The notes beneath the pieces are model-generated. The model saw nothing but the letters and a program-made list of their open reading frames with translations. It did not search any database and was not told the origin of the DNA. A program made the position numbers and the translations under genes. This document shows positions 1 to 10,870 of a stretch of 64,000 nucleotides of DNA, piece by piece. Every line of letters begins with the position of its first letter. The first letter of the stretch is position 1. The stretch is from Panopea generosa (Eukaryota > Mollusca > Bivalvia > Adapedonta > Hiatellidae), in NCBI GenBank assembly GCA_029582155.1, contig CM055895.1, positions 17,660,787 through 17,724,786 of the forward strand. The letters are read 5' to 3'.

Positions 1-1170
1 GAGAAGTATCCATAATATGACCTCTATCAGTTGATTAGTACCGAGCCTAAGAAGTATCCATAATATGGCCTCTATCAGTTAATTAGTACTGAGGCTAAGT
101 AGTATCCATAATGTGGCCTCTATCAATTCATTAGTACTGAGACTAAGTAGTATCCATAATATGGCCTTTATCAGCCTCTATCAGTTCATTAGTACTGATA
201 CTAAGTAGTATCCATAGTATGGCCTTTATCAACCTCTTACAGTTAATTCGTACTGAGGCTAAGTAGTATCCATAATATGGCCTTTATAAACCTCTATCAA
301 TTGATTAGTTCTGAGGCTAAGAAGTATCCAAAATATGGCCTCTATCATTTGATTAATACCGAGGCTAAGAAGTATCCATAATATGGCCTCTATCAGTTCA
401 TAATTACTGAGACTAAGTAATATCCATAGTATGGTCTCTATCAATTCATTAGTACTGAGACTACATAGTATCCATAATTTGGCCTCTATCAGCCTCTCTC
501 AGTTCTTTAGTATCAAGGCTAAATAGTATCCATAATATGGCCTCTATCTATTGAGGCTAAGTAGTATCCAAAATATGGCCTCTATCAGCCTCAAATAATC
601 CATTTGTACTGAGGCTAAATAGTATCCATAGTATGGCCTCTATCAGCCTCAAATACTCCATTGGTTCCGAGGCTAAGTAGTATCCATAACATAGCCTCTA
701 TCAGCCTCAAATAGTCCATTAGTACTGAGGGTAAGTAGTATCCATAGTATGGCCTCTATCAGCCTCAAATACTCCATTAGTTCCGAGGCTTAGTTGTATC
801 CATAACATGGCCTCTATCAGCCTCAAATAGTCCATTAGTACTGAGGCTAAGTAGTATCCATAGTATGGCCTCTATCAGCCTCAAATACTCCATTAGTTCC
901 GAGGCTAAGTAGTATCCATAACATGGCCTCAAATAGTCCATTAGTACTGAGGCTAAGTAGTATCCATAGTATGGCCTCTATCAGCCTCAAATACTCCATT
1001 TGTTCCGAGGCTAAGTAGTATCCATAATATGGCCTCTATTAGCCTCTAAGAGTTCATTAGTACTGAGGCTATATAGAGTAACGGGTATAGCCTCTATCAA
1101 TCTCTAAGAATTCATTAGTACCGAGACTAATTAGTATCCATAGTAAGGTTTCAATCAGACCTGTAAACTG
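1..1170. repeat. 48/58-bp minisatellite
   Basis: Tandem units built on a core reading roughly GTAGTATCCATAATATGGCC then TCTATCAG and GAGGCTAA. The first units are about 48 bp. From about 560 onward a 10-bp insertion (CAGCCTCAAA type) gives a 58-bp unit that is much more homogeneous. GAGGCT and AGCCTC occur in the same unit, so each monomer can fold back. The array continues past the left edge. No coding role is seen; the 61-codon minus frame at 259-444 is a repeat artefact. Confidence 0.95.
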
Positions 1171-1560
1171 AGATACCCATAATATAGCCTACTAGCTGAT
1201 TAGTAATTAAGCTAATAGAACTTTAAGTATGTAATGTTTTATAATAAAATTCAATAATAATAGTGAAGAAACAATTTATACGTTTTGTCGGAGAAATAAC
1301 CTCATTCCTGCTTTGCTCCATCTATCATAAACGTTGATGATCAGTGTTGTCCGAGCGCCTGTTTTGGATGAAGAAATAAAGACAGCTCCCTTTATTTTAT
1401 ATTTTATCACAAAAAAACTATTGTATTTAAACTTATAGAGTTGTTTCACTTGAATAGTTGTGAAAAATTATTTAATAACAATATATATATATATTTCATT
1501 ATCATTTGCATAAGAATTCAGGTTAAAAACCCCAGAGGCTAAGATTGAGGCTAAGGCCCG
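1171..1560. other. AT-rich spacer, no gene seen
   Basis: Non-repetitive AT-rich sequence with a short TA run near 1481-1494. Two GAGGCTAAG remnants near 1537-1555 resemble the minisatellite core. I see no exon or RNA gene here. Confidence 0.5.
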
Positions 1561-1572
1561 TTTTCCGGGATG

Positions 1573-1818
1573 CTACAATACCTGTTTAATGTTGGCGTCC
1601 ATAACGTTTTCCAATTTACCGCCATTATTGCAATTAGCGGCTACCTCCTTTATAGAAGAGCAGTTATTCGTGAAGTATATTATCTCATGAATATTTAAAT
1701 AAGCTGGTGACGTAGGGGGCTCTACCGATTTCCCTTTTCCGCTTACCGAATGAAACAGCCCGTAGTCCATTCGGAACACCTCGCTCAATTCACCGAATCG
1801 GAAGAGGCTATTTATCAA
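1573..1818 (-). CDS. unassigned 81-codon ORF, possible exon
   Basis: Open minus frame just outside the first inverted-repeat unit. Composition is not repeat-like (it contains YLNIHEIIYF and GGKLENVMDANIKQVL). I recognise no domain. The local DNA is richer in CpG than its surroundings and contains TGACGTA, a CRE-like site. Inside the frame, the minus strand reads CATTCG then GTAAGC after an ATG (M-D-Y-G-L-F-H-S), which would make a plausible first exon with a consensus donor. It may equally be a chance ORF or transposon debris. Confidence 0.2.
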   Translation of the reverse strand: MINSLFRFGELSEVFRMDYGLFHSVSGKGKSVEPPTSPAYLNIHEIIYFTNNCSSIKEVAANCNNGGKLENVMDANIKQVL

Positions 1819-2215
1819 GGGAAGAGGCTATTTATCAAGAAGGTTCCCCTGTCACTGCGCATGATCAAATTTTTTTCATATTCGCAATATCTCTCCTGCG
1901 AATATGAAAACCCAAACCTCCATTTTTGGAGAGTATTGAACCTTCTTGACGTTTATCTGTTTATATTACATCTTTTTGCATTGTGAAGGAAAAATGCTAT
2001 TCTCTTGACGAATATACATTATATTTTTCTACATTGTGAAGGAGAAATAACATTTAGACATCGATTGGTAGGGGTTTTTCGATCAGAGTTCTGTAAATAT
2101 CATAATAATGTGGCTTTAAAATTTGGTTTTACCAGTGGGAGTTTGTTATTTTTAGGTTTTTATGAGTATAACAATGTAAATCGATAACTTATAAACCTTC
2201 ATTACAAAAATTGTT

Positions 2216-2285
2216 ACCCCCCCCCCCACCCCCCCACCCCCCCCCCCCCCCCGCCCCTCCCTTACACACTCACACACATACAAAC
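2216..2285. repeat. C-tract and CA microsatellite
   Basis: About 45 bases, almost all C with scattered A, followed by CACACA-type sequence. It marks the deletion junction of unit 1. The corresponding places in units 2 and 3 continue into sequence that unit 1 lacks; unit 3 has a CA run at 14569-14607. Confidence 0.9.
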
Positions 2286-2449
2286 ATTCACACACAAATT
2301 CAGTGAATTATGGGCAATTGAAAAGAACTGATGAACAGCTCTGTAAACAACGACAAAAAGTGTTACTGTTTCCTTTAAAGAAAACATATTGTACAATGTG
2401 GGAAGATATATGTAATTGTATTGTTTAAATGCAATTCTATATTACCTAC

Positions 2450-2497
2450 AGGTGCAATTCCTGGAAAAGGATCTACAGCAAACTGTGTTGGCACTAC
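2450..2497 (-). CDS. microexon, unit 1 (VVPTQF type)
   Basis: Candidate 48-bp minus-strand exon. The acceptor on the minus strand reads TTGTAG before GTAGTGCC. The frame gives VVPTQFAVDPFPGIAP and stops at a GTAGGT donor in phase 0. A stronger-looking donor (GTAATA) lies 4 bp further on and would break the frame of the next exon. It is identical in protein to the unit 2 copy at 12360-12407. Start VVPT is shared with the other microexons. No ATG is involved; it is internal to a larger gene or a captured fragment. Confidence 0.45.
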
Positions 2498-2614
2498 CTA
2501 CAATCACGGCAAGTGAACTTATTTGTGTGCTAACATATTAAAGTTTTGTATGATATTGTAATGTCTTTATTTTTTTGTCCAAAGCAATATTTAATTGTGT
2601 TATTAATGTTTGTT

Positions 2615-2890
2615 TGAATATTTAGCATCATTATTATGCCACTGATGGCTAACAGACGATCAGTTAAAAGCTAACAACTTGGTTCCTGGAAGGTTAACCA
2701 GTACCAGTGCTTGACACACCCCATCTCTGCAAGCAACTGACAACTTTCCTACTTCAGCATCAGTAACAAATGATAATATATATCAATCATCACTGAGACG
2801 GTGACTGTGTGGTGATTTGAACTATGACAATGAAATGATAGTCAGACATGCTACTGACTGAGCTAACCGGGCACAGCTATTGACGGAATC
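2615..2890 (-). repeat. tRNA-derived SINE (family A), minus
   Basis: Reverse-complement SINE. The tRNA-like head is at the right (TGACTGAGCTAACCGGGCAC, the complement of an A-box region GTTAGCTCAGTCAG). The body and the tail (GGCTAACAGACGATCAGTT, then GAATATTTAGC) run leftward. The same element lies in units 2 and 3 and is full length at 35752-36041 on the plus strand. The B-box region (GTGATTTGAACTATGAC) has diverged. Confidence 0.85.
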
Positions 2891-3186
2891 TAAAATGATA
2901 TACATACCATTTAATGTATTTAAGTGTATTAATTTCATTTTTAATGGATATTCTTTATCTTACAATGGTTACCCTAAATAATAACACATTATTTCTTTTA
3001 AACAATTGTAAAGTATTCTCAGTGACAATCCTGTCATTCTTTTTAAACTCTATTTATAAGAATTTATTTTAACAGTTAAACTACCATTATAGTTGTGCTC
3101 CTCAGCAAAAAATAAACACAATGACAGGAGCTGAAAATATAAATTACAATGGACACAATTAAACCATTTTCAAAGATTAATAGAAT

Positions 3187-3360
3187 GTGGAGCGGAAGTC
3201 AAATGGATAGAGTGTTGGCTGCTCATGCCAGAGGTTGCGGGTTTAATCCCCAGCTCGATCAGATGCCTCTCATAAAACAACATTCAGTATTGGTGCTACC
3301 CAGGGAGCGGACTCGAGCGTGGTTGATATAAGCTCTGAGCTTCCATCGCAATCAACTAAA
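3187..3360 (+). repeat. tRNA-derived SINE (family B)
   Basis: tRNA-like head beginning GCGGAAGTCAAATGGATAGA, with a B-box-like GCGGGTTTAATCCCC. It is followed by a short body with GGGAGCGGACTCGAGCGTGG. Truncated copies sit in unit 2 (about 13100-13215, interrupted by poly-G) and unit 3 (about 20113-20215). It is not a functional tRNA gene: there is no acceptor stem pairing. Confidence 0.65.
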
Positions 3361-3778
3361 ATAAAAAAGTATGAACTAAATTATTACTAAATTTAGTTAC
3401 ATACATAAATGTATAGTCAGTTACTCACCAGCACAGTTGGCTATATAATGATTCAAACTCTCGACCCCTTGATTGAAAGTCTGACACATTACCCACTTAG
3501 TGTGACATATTGCAATTTCTTACAAGCCTTGTAAAGATTTTTTTATTTTGCTTCTCTGGAGACAACAAATCGGATATTAAAATAATTAAAAAGCTGTGCA
3601 TAAACACCTTATTTATGAGCTTAGTTACCAACCAAGATATTAAACCAGGTCCTGTTGTGGTTGGATGTACACGCACCCTTAGTATAATATTCATTAAATT
3701 ATCCACCAGACCATACATTGATTTATTGACATGCAATTTAAAACTAAGGGTATCATACTAAAGACTTGGTGTGATTGT

Positions 3779-3787
3779 TGTGTGTGT

Positions 3788-3818
<31 letters not shown>

Positions 3819-4015
3819 TTGTAGTATTGGAGCACTGAATTCATGTTCGATAGGAGAGGGGGGGGGGGTGCTGGAGTTCGATCCTCCGCCACGACTATGT
3901 GTGGTGTCCTTGAGTAAGACGCTTTTTCTGCATATGCTTAGTACTGGTTCTACCAAGGAAGACTTCGAGCGTGATTTGTCTAAGTTGTAAACTGGTACCA
4001 AGTTTCACAATAGTT
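3779..4015 (+). repeat. GT/G microsatellite plus SINE (family C)
   Basis: A GT run and a G tract precede a tRNA-like B box (GGAGTTCGATCCTCC). A body follows with GTGTCCTTGAGTAAGACGC and ACTGGTTCTACCAAGGAAG, a core type seen in many invertebrate SINEs. Copies: about 13584-13860 in unit 2 and about 20560-20810 in unit 3. Confidence 0.7.
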
Positions 4016-4659
4016 GCCTAGTAAATTAATAAGTTTAAACTAAACTCTCGTTTACATGTACATGTTCGACTTAAACAAAACATAAACTTAGATTATCACA
4101 CGTACCAGCGTTTACATCCATCCACTAATTCCATATAAAAGACATTATTATTACCGAAACAGTTTACTGTCAATATTGGATTTTAGCGGTAAATAGAAAA
4201 ATCCGAGTATTCCGAATGTTCCAAGTTGATCATGCGCATTGACTGGGAACCTTCTTGATATTTAGCCTCTACCTTTATCAAGAAGGTTCCCCTGTCACTG
4301 CGCATGATCAATATTTTTTCATATTCGCAATATCTTTCCTGCGAATATGAAAAAACAAAACCTCCAATTTTGGAGAGTATTGAACCTTCTTGACGTTTAT
4401 CTGTTTATATTACATTTTTCTGCATTGTGAAGGAAACATGATATTGTCTTGACGAATATACAATATATGTTTCTACATTGTGAATGAGAAATATCATTTA
4501 GACATTGATTGGTAGGTGTTTTCGATCAGAGTTCTGTAAATATCATAATAATGTGACTTTAAAATTTGGTTTTACCAGTGGGAGTTTGTTATTTTTAGGT
4601 TTTTATGAGTATAACAATGTAATCGATAACTTATGTACCTTCATTCCAAAAATTGTAAC

Positions 4660-6300
4660 AGTATACTGCAGTCTCAACAAACGTTTACTCTTTGAGAAAA
4701 AATGACAGTGATTGTTTGTATTTATACTTATTAAAGAGTGGTTTAAAATATTAAATATTGTTCTGTAACTTCTGTGTATCAATATTAAGTGTGTTTTTTA
4801 TTGTAGAAATTGTAAATACAGAAAAGAGGTAATACTTTCTTAGCTTTACACAGGAAGTCTATCAGGGAGAAAGTCTTTGTAGTACAAGAAAGTACAAACT
4901 CCTCCAAGGAGTGAGATGTCAGTTCAAGTCTGACCTTGGACAAATTGATAGACTTCCATTACTTTTTCATAATGATATATAATAAAGGCTTTCAATTGTG
5001 CAATGATGTGGACTTTGGTTAAAATATTTGGTATGAAATATGGCTTATTTATACAAATAAGACAATCATTAAGCAAAGTTTAACTTGTAAACTTTTTAAA
5101 CCCTATTTAGTTTCCATTCAGTAAGGCAAATTGAAATGAAAATAAAGAATATTGAAATACTTGCATACAATCATTCAGTCTGTATGTCAACTATATATAT
5201 ATAGTGTGTTATTGTCAGTCACTTCAATTATTAATTATTGTATTCTATTTTTTTAATAATGTAAAACTTAAACCTAAAATAATAATGGTGTGTATGGCAT
5301 GCTATAAGTACAAGCATTTAGTTATTTAAGATTTCGAGATACTAATTAGTTTGAACTTTTGATATATGACACTGTCAAAGGTTCACGAACAGCAGGCCAA
5401 AAATAGAATTAGTAACATATTTTATGGTCATTTAGCGAAGAGAGTGGACATCTGATATATAGAAAAACTTGCGTTATGTGTTAATGATGTGCAATGTTGA
5501 AACAATAGAAACTGCATTTCGTTTCTCGAAAACCAATTGAATTTGGGTAGTGCTAAAACTACCAGTTTGCATTTCATTGGCACCATGATGTTGCTTTGAT
5601 TTTAGCTTGTAGGACATTACATTTCATGGGATGCTTACTGTAGCCTAGGTAGCCATATAGATGTGCACAACTGTGCTTATTCAACAGGACTTGAAACAAA
5701 GTCACTATTCAAACAATGACATTAAATTGGTAGCAAGATATTTTTTTTTTTAAATATAAAAACAAACATCATCATAGTTATTCTTTCATCTTAAATAATT
5801 TGAAAATATATTGTAAATTATACAATTTTGAGTTTTCATTGAAAGATGAAAAACATTCTCTAGTCTAGTTCGGACTTCAGACATTAATCTAGCCTGTTTT
5901 TCATCACTGGATCAAACTCAAAATTATGCTACCATTCCTAAAATAAACACAAACTTATTTACTAATATAAGCATTTTTCACTATCCTCATTTCATAAATT
6001 CAAAACTGATTTACAATACGTAGTATGAAGCCTCCAACAGACATCCTTAGTTGGGATTGAACCAACATCTTCCATCTTAAAGACAGATGTACTTCATTGT
6101 ACTATAAGGATGCATTTTGAAGCTGCATTAAACTTACACTGTACATTAATTATGATTGTTCAAATTCCTGTTTTATTTTTAAACCTTACAGTAATTCAAG
6201 CTTTAGAAATGTTTGCTTTTAATTATCAATGTTGTAAAAATTAAATCGTCGCCATTAAGCAAACTTGAATAAACCGACAATTGGAAAACTTTTTTCAATA
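4660..6300. other. non-coding interior of unit 2
   Basis: AT-rich sequence colinear with 14720-16335 in unit 3. It contains a tRNA-like patch at about 4865-4960 (GTCAGTTCAAGTCTGAC). A dispersed repeat at about 5790-6135 ends in another tRNA-like patch (GGGATTGAACCAACATCTTC, minus). The same repeat occurs in opposite orientation at about 60480-60760. No exon could be supported. Confidence 0.6.
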
Positions 6301-6314
6301 ATTTTACACTCTTT

Positions 6315-6760
6315 TTACAGCGACACACATACACATACAGGTATGAAGAGGTACATAGGTAAGAGAAGAAAACTTACCTTGACACACATACACTCCTTGT
6401 ACATAGGTATGAGGAAAGAGCACCTTACCCCAACACACATACACTCCTCATACATAGGTATGATGAGAGGGAGACTAACTTTGACACACATACACTCATC
6501 ATATATTGATATGAGGAGAGGGAAACTTACCTTGAAACACATATATTCCTTGTACATAGGTATGAGGAGAGAGACACTTACCTTGACACACATACACTCC
6601 TAATATATGGGTTTGAGGAGAGACAATCTTACCTTGACACACATACACTTCTCATACATTGGTATGAGGAGAGACAATCTTACCCTGACACACATACACT
6701 CTTATACATTGGTATGAGGAGAGGGAATCTTACCCCGACACACATAAACTCCTTTTTTCT
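6315..6760. repeat. 51-bp array, type 1
   Basis: About nine units whose core AAACTTACCTTGACACACAT is shared with type 2, but whose spacer is TACATAGGTATGAGGAGAG. CTCATAC and GTATGAG face each other and can form a hairpin. The period is a multiple of three, so frames stay open on both strands. A shorter version begins unit 3's array at 16340. Confidence 0.9.
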
Positions 6761-6815
6761 TCTATGTTGCCTTGAAACTGAGTTGTTTTTCTATTTTCTT
6801 GTTTGATGAGATTTT

Positions 6816-7043
6816 TTACTTAGGCGTAAGTTTTTCTATTATATTTATTGTGCCATGAGTAGAATCTATACATATAACATCAGGGGCATAATGTTTAAAT
6901 TCTATAGCCTGTTCTTTGGTCATCAGAACCAACATGAAATCTTCTTTCCTAAGTTGGATAGAATTAGATTGTGTGTGTTGCTGCTTATATAACAGCACAG
7001 GATTATTGGGGAGTGACTGCAGACTTTGAACTCTTAAATGCAC
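6816..7043 (-). pseudogene. MULE transposase catalytic-domain fragment
   Basis: The frame reads LPNNPVLLYKQQ, then DFMLVLMTKEQAIEF and YAPDVICIDSTHGT. The D-S-T-H-G-T motif carries the first acidic residue of the MULE DDE triad. Only about 10 codons follow before the stop; the second D and the E are absent. It is the 3' end of the relic at 6790-8270 and is preceded by frameshifts. Confidence 0.75.
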
Positions 7044-7144
7044 TGATGTTGACTACTAATATTTTGTACCATGGATAAACGTGACCTAATCTGATTCCTT
7101 ACAGATTCTGTGATAGGAAGGAAACGAGTTTGATTTAAACCAGT

Positions 7145-7753
7145 TGCGTGAAAATGAGTCTGTATGTATTTAAGAGAAACAACCCCAGAACTTTGCACTA
7201 TTACGTTCATTCTTGATAGGCAGATCTTACCTATTTTTGCTGAGCCTTTACGAGCACGTTTATTACTTAAAACAGCATTCTTAATGTTATTACTATTTTC
7301 ACTAAGTTTTGAACCACTACGATAACATAAAAAGTTCTTGTATACTTTACCACAGACCTTTTTCGTAGCTTAGCACTTAAAACACACATTATTTGTACAT
7401 TCCTCATTGGATTTCCAACACATAAATTCCTGTTCAGTTCTAAAATTAAATGTTTGTATTGCCATTTCAGTTCCATGAATAGTCTTAAGGTTTTCAGCCA
7501 TTGTATCTACTGTCCTAAACTTTTCAGAACAAGATGGTACACTGCAAGGAATTGAAGTCAATGGTTTTTCCTTTTTGTCTAATGGACTAGAACGGCATTT
7601 ACGACTATGTCTTTTCAAACTTTTCTTTGAAGAGAAATACATATTGCAATGACTACAAACAGTTCCAACAAGACAAGAATCTTTACCTAATGGTGGGTTT
7701 ATGCAAACGTGATCAGTAAAGCTACTGCAGACTGCTACTACCAATGTTATCAA
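7145..7753 (-). pseudogene. zinc-finger and FLYWCH-like N-terminal part of MULE transposase
   Basis: The first part shows C-S-H-C followed by SSKKSLKRH and a closing C (a C2HC finger), then C-x4-C with a distal H. Next comes TEQEFMCWKSNEE, the F-x-W-K pattern preceding FLYWCH-type domains. One TAA at 7370-7372 interrupts it. The same frame then resumes with KVYKNFLCYRSG and KGSAKIG, and ends in YIQTHFHATG, as in the DNA-binding part of MULE transposases. A further frameshift leads to LPITESVRNQIRSRL. Confidence 0.7.
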
Positions 7754-8243
7754 ATGCTACTGATGGATCTGAAGTTATTACACTCTCGTTGAAAGAAGTA
7801 CTTTTTAAATCATCTACAACAGAAGTATAACCACAATTAAGTAATTCATTTGCTACATTCTGGTAAGGAAATGTGGATCCAGTGACATCATCAATTGCAA
7901 TATCATAATGACCTCCTACACTGGTTGTATACAAAATATGAATAGGAGCTGTTGATATGTAACTGTTTTGTTCATCAAAAGTGATAGCATTAACAACATT
8001 ATTATCATTAACACCTTGTGTAACAAAAATATTACGCCTGAAATGCCTACTTATAGCGACTATACACTCAAATCCAGCATATACACCATCTAAAGATAAC
8101 CCGTTTAAATCGTCACTCATTGATCCTTGGATAAAGAAATCATTGAAATCATCTTCATGTTCCCTAATATAAGACACTGCAATTTGCCGCAACTCGGAAT
8201 AACTACTTTCATGACCAAATACAATTGCCATCTCCATACACAT
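7722..8243 (-). pseudogene. OTU-domain fragment of MULE element
   Basis: The frame contains SSYSELRQIAVSYI, then GLSLDGVYAGFECIVAISRH, and PIHILYTTSVGGHYDIAID. This is the typical OTU layout, with the conserved GGHYD histidine. The catalytic-cysteine motif is visible only in another frame: at about 8229-8243 the minus strand encodes G-D-G-N-C. The following bases jump straight to VFGHESS, so a short deletion and frameshift lie directly after the nucleophile. OTU proteases remove ubiquitin; in transposons their role is unclear. The frame ends near 7722, and the next domain is in a shifted frame. Confidence 0.75.
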
Positions 8244-8575
8244 GCCGCTTAATTAAACCAAAATTACGAATATATTCATCCTGATTAAATACATCAAAAT
8301 AATAAATACAAAAGTTGTTTTCTATCATAACAATTAACTACAAAATAGTATGTTCACAGACAGATGCTTGTATTTGTGAAAAAATATATCACCGAAGTAA
8401 GTATAGTATTTCACAAATCAATATCAATTTTGATGTGCAGAAAATATATTTAATTTCCAATACTTAATAAATTATAAAAGTATTCTTTAGTAAAATATAC
8501 TTCAATAACTATTAATTACTATTTGAATATTTGAGTATTACTAGTATTTGTATTATCTTTCTTTTGTTGTTATAC

Positions 8576-8626
8576 CTGATCAAAGGCATCTGGAGCTATC
8601 TGGATGTGTAAACCGGAACCATCAGT
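8576..8626 (-). CDS. microexon, unit 2 only (TDGSGL type)
   Basis: 51-bp candidate exon. The minus-strand acceptor reads TCTCTTTCAAG, then ACTGATGG; the donor is GATCAG followed by GTATAA. Phase 0 gives TDGSGLHIQIAPDAFDQ. The hydrophobic-P-D/N pattern and the terminal Q at the donor match the other microexons. Unit 3 lacks it: there the two array types are fused directly, deleting this exon and the MULE block. Confidence 0.5.
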
Positions 8627-8709
8627 CTTGAAAGAGAAATACATTAATATTAATGATCAAAACATTTGGAGTACACTCAGTTCTTTCCTTTAATCAAAAC
8701 CAATACGTA

Positions 8710-10765
8710 TCAGGTGAGTTTAACTTACTGTGACACACATACACAGGTGTCAGGTGAGTGAAACTTAACTTGACAAACATACACTCTTCATAAACAGGTA
8801 CCAGGTGAGTTAAACTTACCTTGACACACATACACAGGTGTCAGGTGAGTGGAACTTACCTGGACACACATACACAGTTGTCAGGTGAGTGAAACTTATC
8901 TTGGTACACATACACTCTTCATACACAGGTTTCAGGTGAGTGAAACTTACCTTGACACACATAAACTCTTCATACACAGGTGTCAGGTTAGTAAAACTTA
9001 CCTTGACACACATACACTCTTCATACACAGGTGTCAGGTTAGTAAAGCTTACCTTGACACACATACACTCTTCATACACAGGTGTCACGTTAGTAAAGCT
9101 TACCATGACACACATACACTCTTTATACACAGGAGTCAGGTTAGTAAAGCTTACCTTGACACACATACACAGTTGACAGGTGAGTGAAACTTACCTTGGC
9201 ACACATACACTCTTCATACACAGGTGTCAGGTTAGTAAAACTTACCTTTACACACATATACTCTTCATACACAGGTGCCAGGTTAGTAAAACTTACCTTG
9301 ACACACATACACTCTTCATACACAGGTGTCAGGTTAGTAAAACTTACCTTGACACACACACACTCTTCATACACAGGTGTCAGGTGAGTGAAACTTACCT
9401 TGACACACATACACTCTTCATAAACAGGTACCAGGTGAGAGAAACTTACCTTGGTACACATACACTCTTCATAAACAGGTACCAGGTGAGTGAAACTTAC
9501 TGTGACACACATACACAGGTGTCAGGTTAGTAAAACTTATTTTGACACATATACACTCTTCATACACGGGTACCAGGTGAGTGAAACTTACTGTGACACA
9601 CATACACAGGTGTCAGGTGAGTGAAACTTACCTTGACACACATACATTCTTCATAAAAAGGTACCAAGTGAGTGAAACTTACCTTGGTACACATACACTC
9701 TTCATAAACAGGTACCAGGTGAGTGAAACTTACTGTGACACACATACACAGGTGTCAGGTTAGTAAAACTTATTTTGACACATATACACTCTTCATAAAC
9801 AGGTACCAGGTGAGTGAAACTTACTGTGACACACATACACAGGTGTCAGGTTAGTAAAACTTATTTTGACACATATACACTCTTCATAAACAGGTACCAG
9901 GTGAGTGAAACTTACTGTGACACACATACACAGGTGTCAGGTTAGTAAAACTTATTTTGACACATATACACTCTTCATACACGGGTACCAGGTGAGTGAA
10001 ACTTACTGTGACACACATACACGGGGGTCAGGTGAGTGAAACTTACCTTGACACACATACACTCTTCATAAACAGGTACCAGGTGAGTGAAACTTACTGT
10101 GACACACATACACAGGTGTCAGGTGAGAGAAACTTACTTTGACACACATACATTCTTCAATAACAGGTACCAGGTGAGTGAAACTTACTGTGACACACAT
10201 ACACAGGTGTCAGGTGAGTGAAACTTACCTTGACACACATACACTCTTCATAAAAAGGTACCAGGTGAGTGAAACTTACCTTGGCACACATACACTCTTC
10301 ATAAACAGGTACCAGGTGAGTGAATCTTACTGTGACACACATACACAGGTGTCAAGTGAGTGAAACTTACCTTGACACATATACACTCTTCATACACGGG
10401 TACCAGGTGAGTGAAACTTACTGTGACACATATACACAGGTGTCAGGTGAGTGAAACTTACCTTGACACACATACACTCTTCATAAAAAGGTACGAGGTG
10501 AGTGAAACTTACCTTGGCACACATACACTCTTCATAAACAGGTACCAGGTGAGTGAATCTTACTGTGACACACATACACAGGTGTCAGGTGAGTGAAACT
10601 TACCTTGACACATATACACTCTTCATACATGGGTACAAGGTGAGTGAAACTTACCTTGACACATATACACTCTTCATAAACAGGTGCCAGGTGAGTAAAA
10701 CTTACCTTGACACACATACACTCTTCATATACAGGTGTCAGTTGAGTTGAACTTACCATGGCACA
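8710..10765. repeat. 51-bp array, type 2 (dense 5' splice-site consensus)
   Basis: About 40 units of the form CAGGTGAGTGAAACTTACCT, then TGACACACATACACTCTTCA, then a short AWACAGGTRYC linker. Full units are 51 bp and shortened ones about 33 bp. Each unit contains CAG|GTGAGT on the plus strand and, as ACTTACCTTG, AAG|GTAAGT on the minus strand. Both are strong matches to the U1-binding consensus. The array lies in the presumed intron between the microexons at 8576 and 10808. Open frames on both strands are by-products of the period. Confidence 0.95.
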
Positions 10766-10807
10766 CAAACATCAACTAAATTTACTAAATATATATTTAA
10801 ATTATAC

Positions 10808-10870
10808 CTGGATAATATCTTCATGTGCCTGATTAGGACTAAATTCAACTAGTTGCTGAGTTGGTGCTTC
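10808..10870 (-). CDS. microexon, unit 2 (EAPTQQ type)
   Basis: 63-bp candidate exon, phase 0. The minus acceptor is GATTTCAG before GAAGCACC; the donor is ATCCAG then GTATAA. The peptide starts EAPTQQLVEF and ends AHEDIIQ, with S-P-N-Q between. Against its unit 3 copy (17784-17846) it has two base changes, both amino-acid changing (E/V and F/L). Confidence 0.55.

Larger units (their letters stand above)
1823..4270. mobile_element. inverted-repeat-bounded unit 1 (internally deleted copy)
   Basis: The left end at 1823-1868 starts AGAGGCTATTTATCAAGAAG and ends GCGCATGATCAA. The right end at 4226-4270 is its reverse complement with a few mismatches and ends TTTAGCCTCT. Just inside the left end is a perfect 13-bp hairpin (TTTCATATTCGCA at 1874-1886, TGCGAATATGAAA at 1897-1909). 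Compared with units 2 and 3, everything between the left end and the exon-containing intron is missing; the join lies at the C/CA tract at 2216-2285. A 20-bp partial repeat of the left tip sits at 1803. No clear target-site duplication is seen. It may be a TIR transposon or a segmental duplication bounded by foldback sequence. Confidence 0.6.
6790..8270 (-). mobile_element. degraded MULE-type DNA transposon with OTU and zinc-finger domains
   Basis: Minus-strand relic holding, in order, an OTU cysteine protease domain, a C2H2/C2HC zinc-finger pair, a FLYWCH/WRKY-GCM1-like block and the start of a MULE transposase catalytic domain. It is found only in unit 2, between the two array types. The transposase ends soon after the first catalytic Asp, where array-adjacent sequence begins, so the element is 3' truncated. 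Frameshifts and a stop make it non-functional. I could not define its terminal inverted repeats or a target duplication. Confidence 0.75.

Noticed and set aside
3497-3761. Overlapping 79- and 83-codon ORFs on both strands
   Set aside because: Both strands open over AT-rich unit sequence. The unit 2 and 3 copies (13290-13574, 20281-20505) carry indels that break the frames.
8816-10768. Many 60-123 codon ORFs on both strands with THTLFIHRCQVS / ECMCVKVSFT repeats
   Set aside because: By-products of the 51-bp period. No start context, no unique sequence, and both strands open equally. The same holds for 6265-6603 and 16309-17756.
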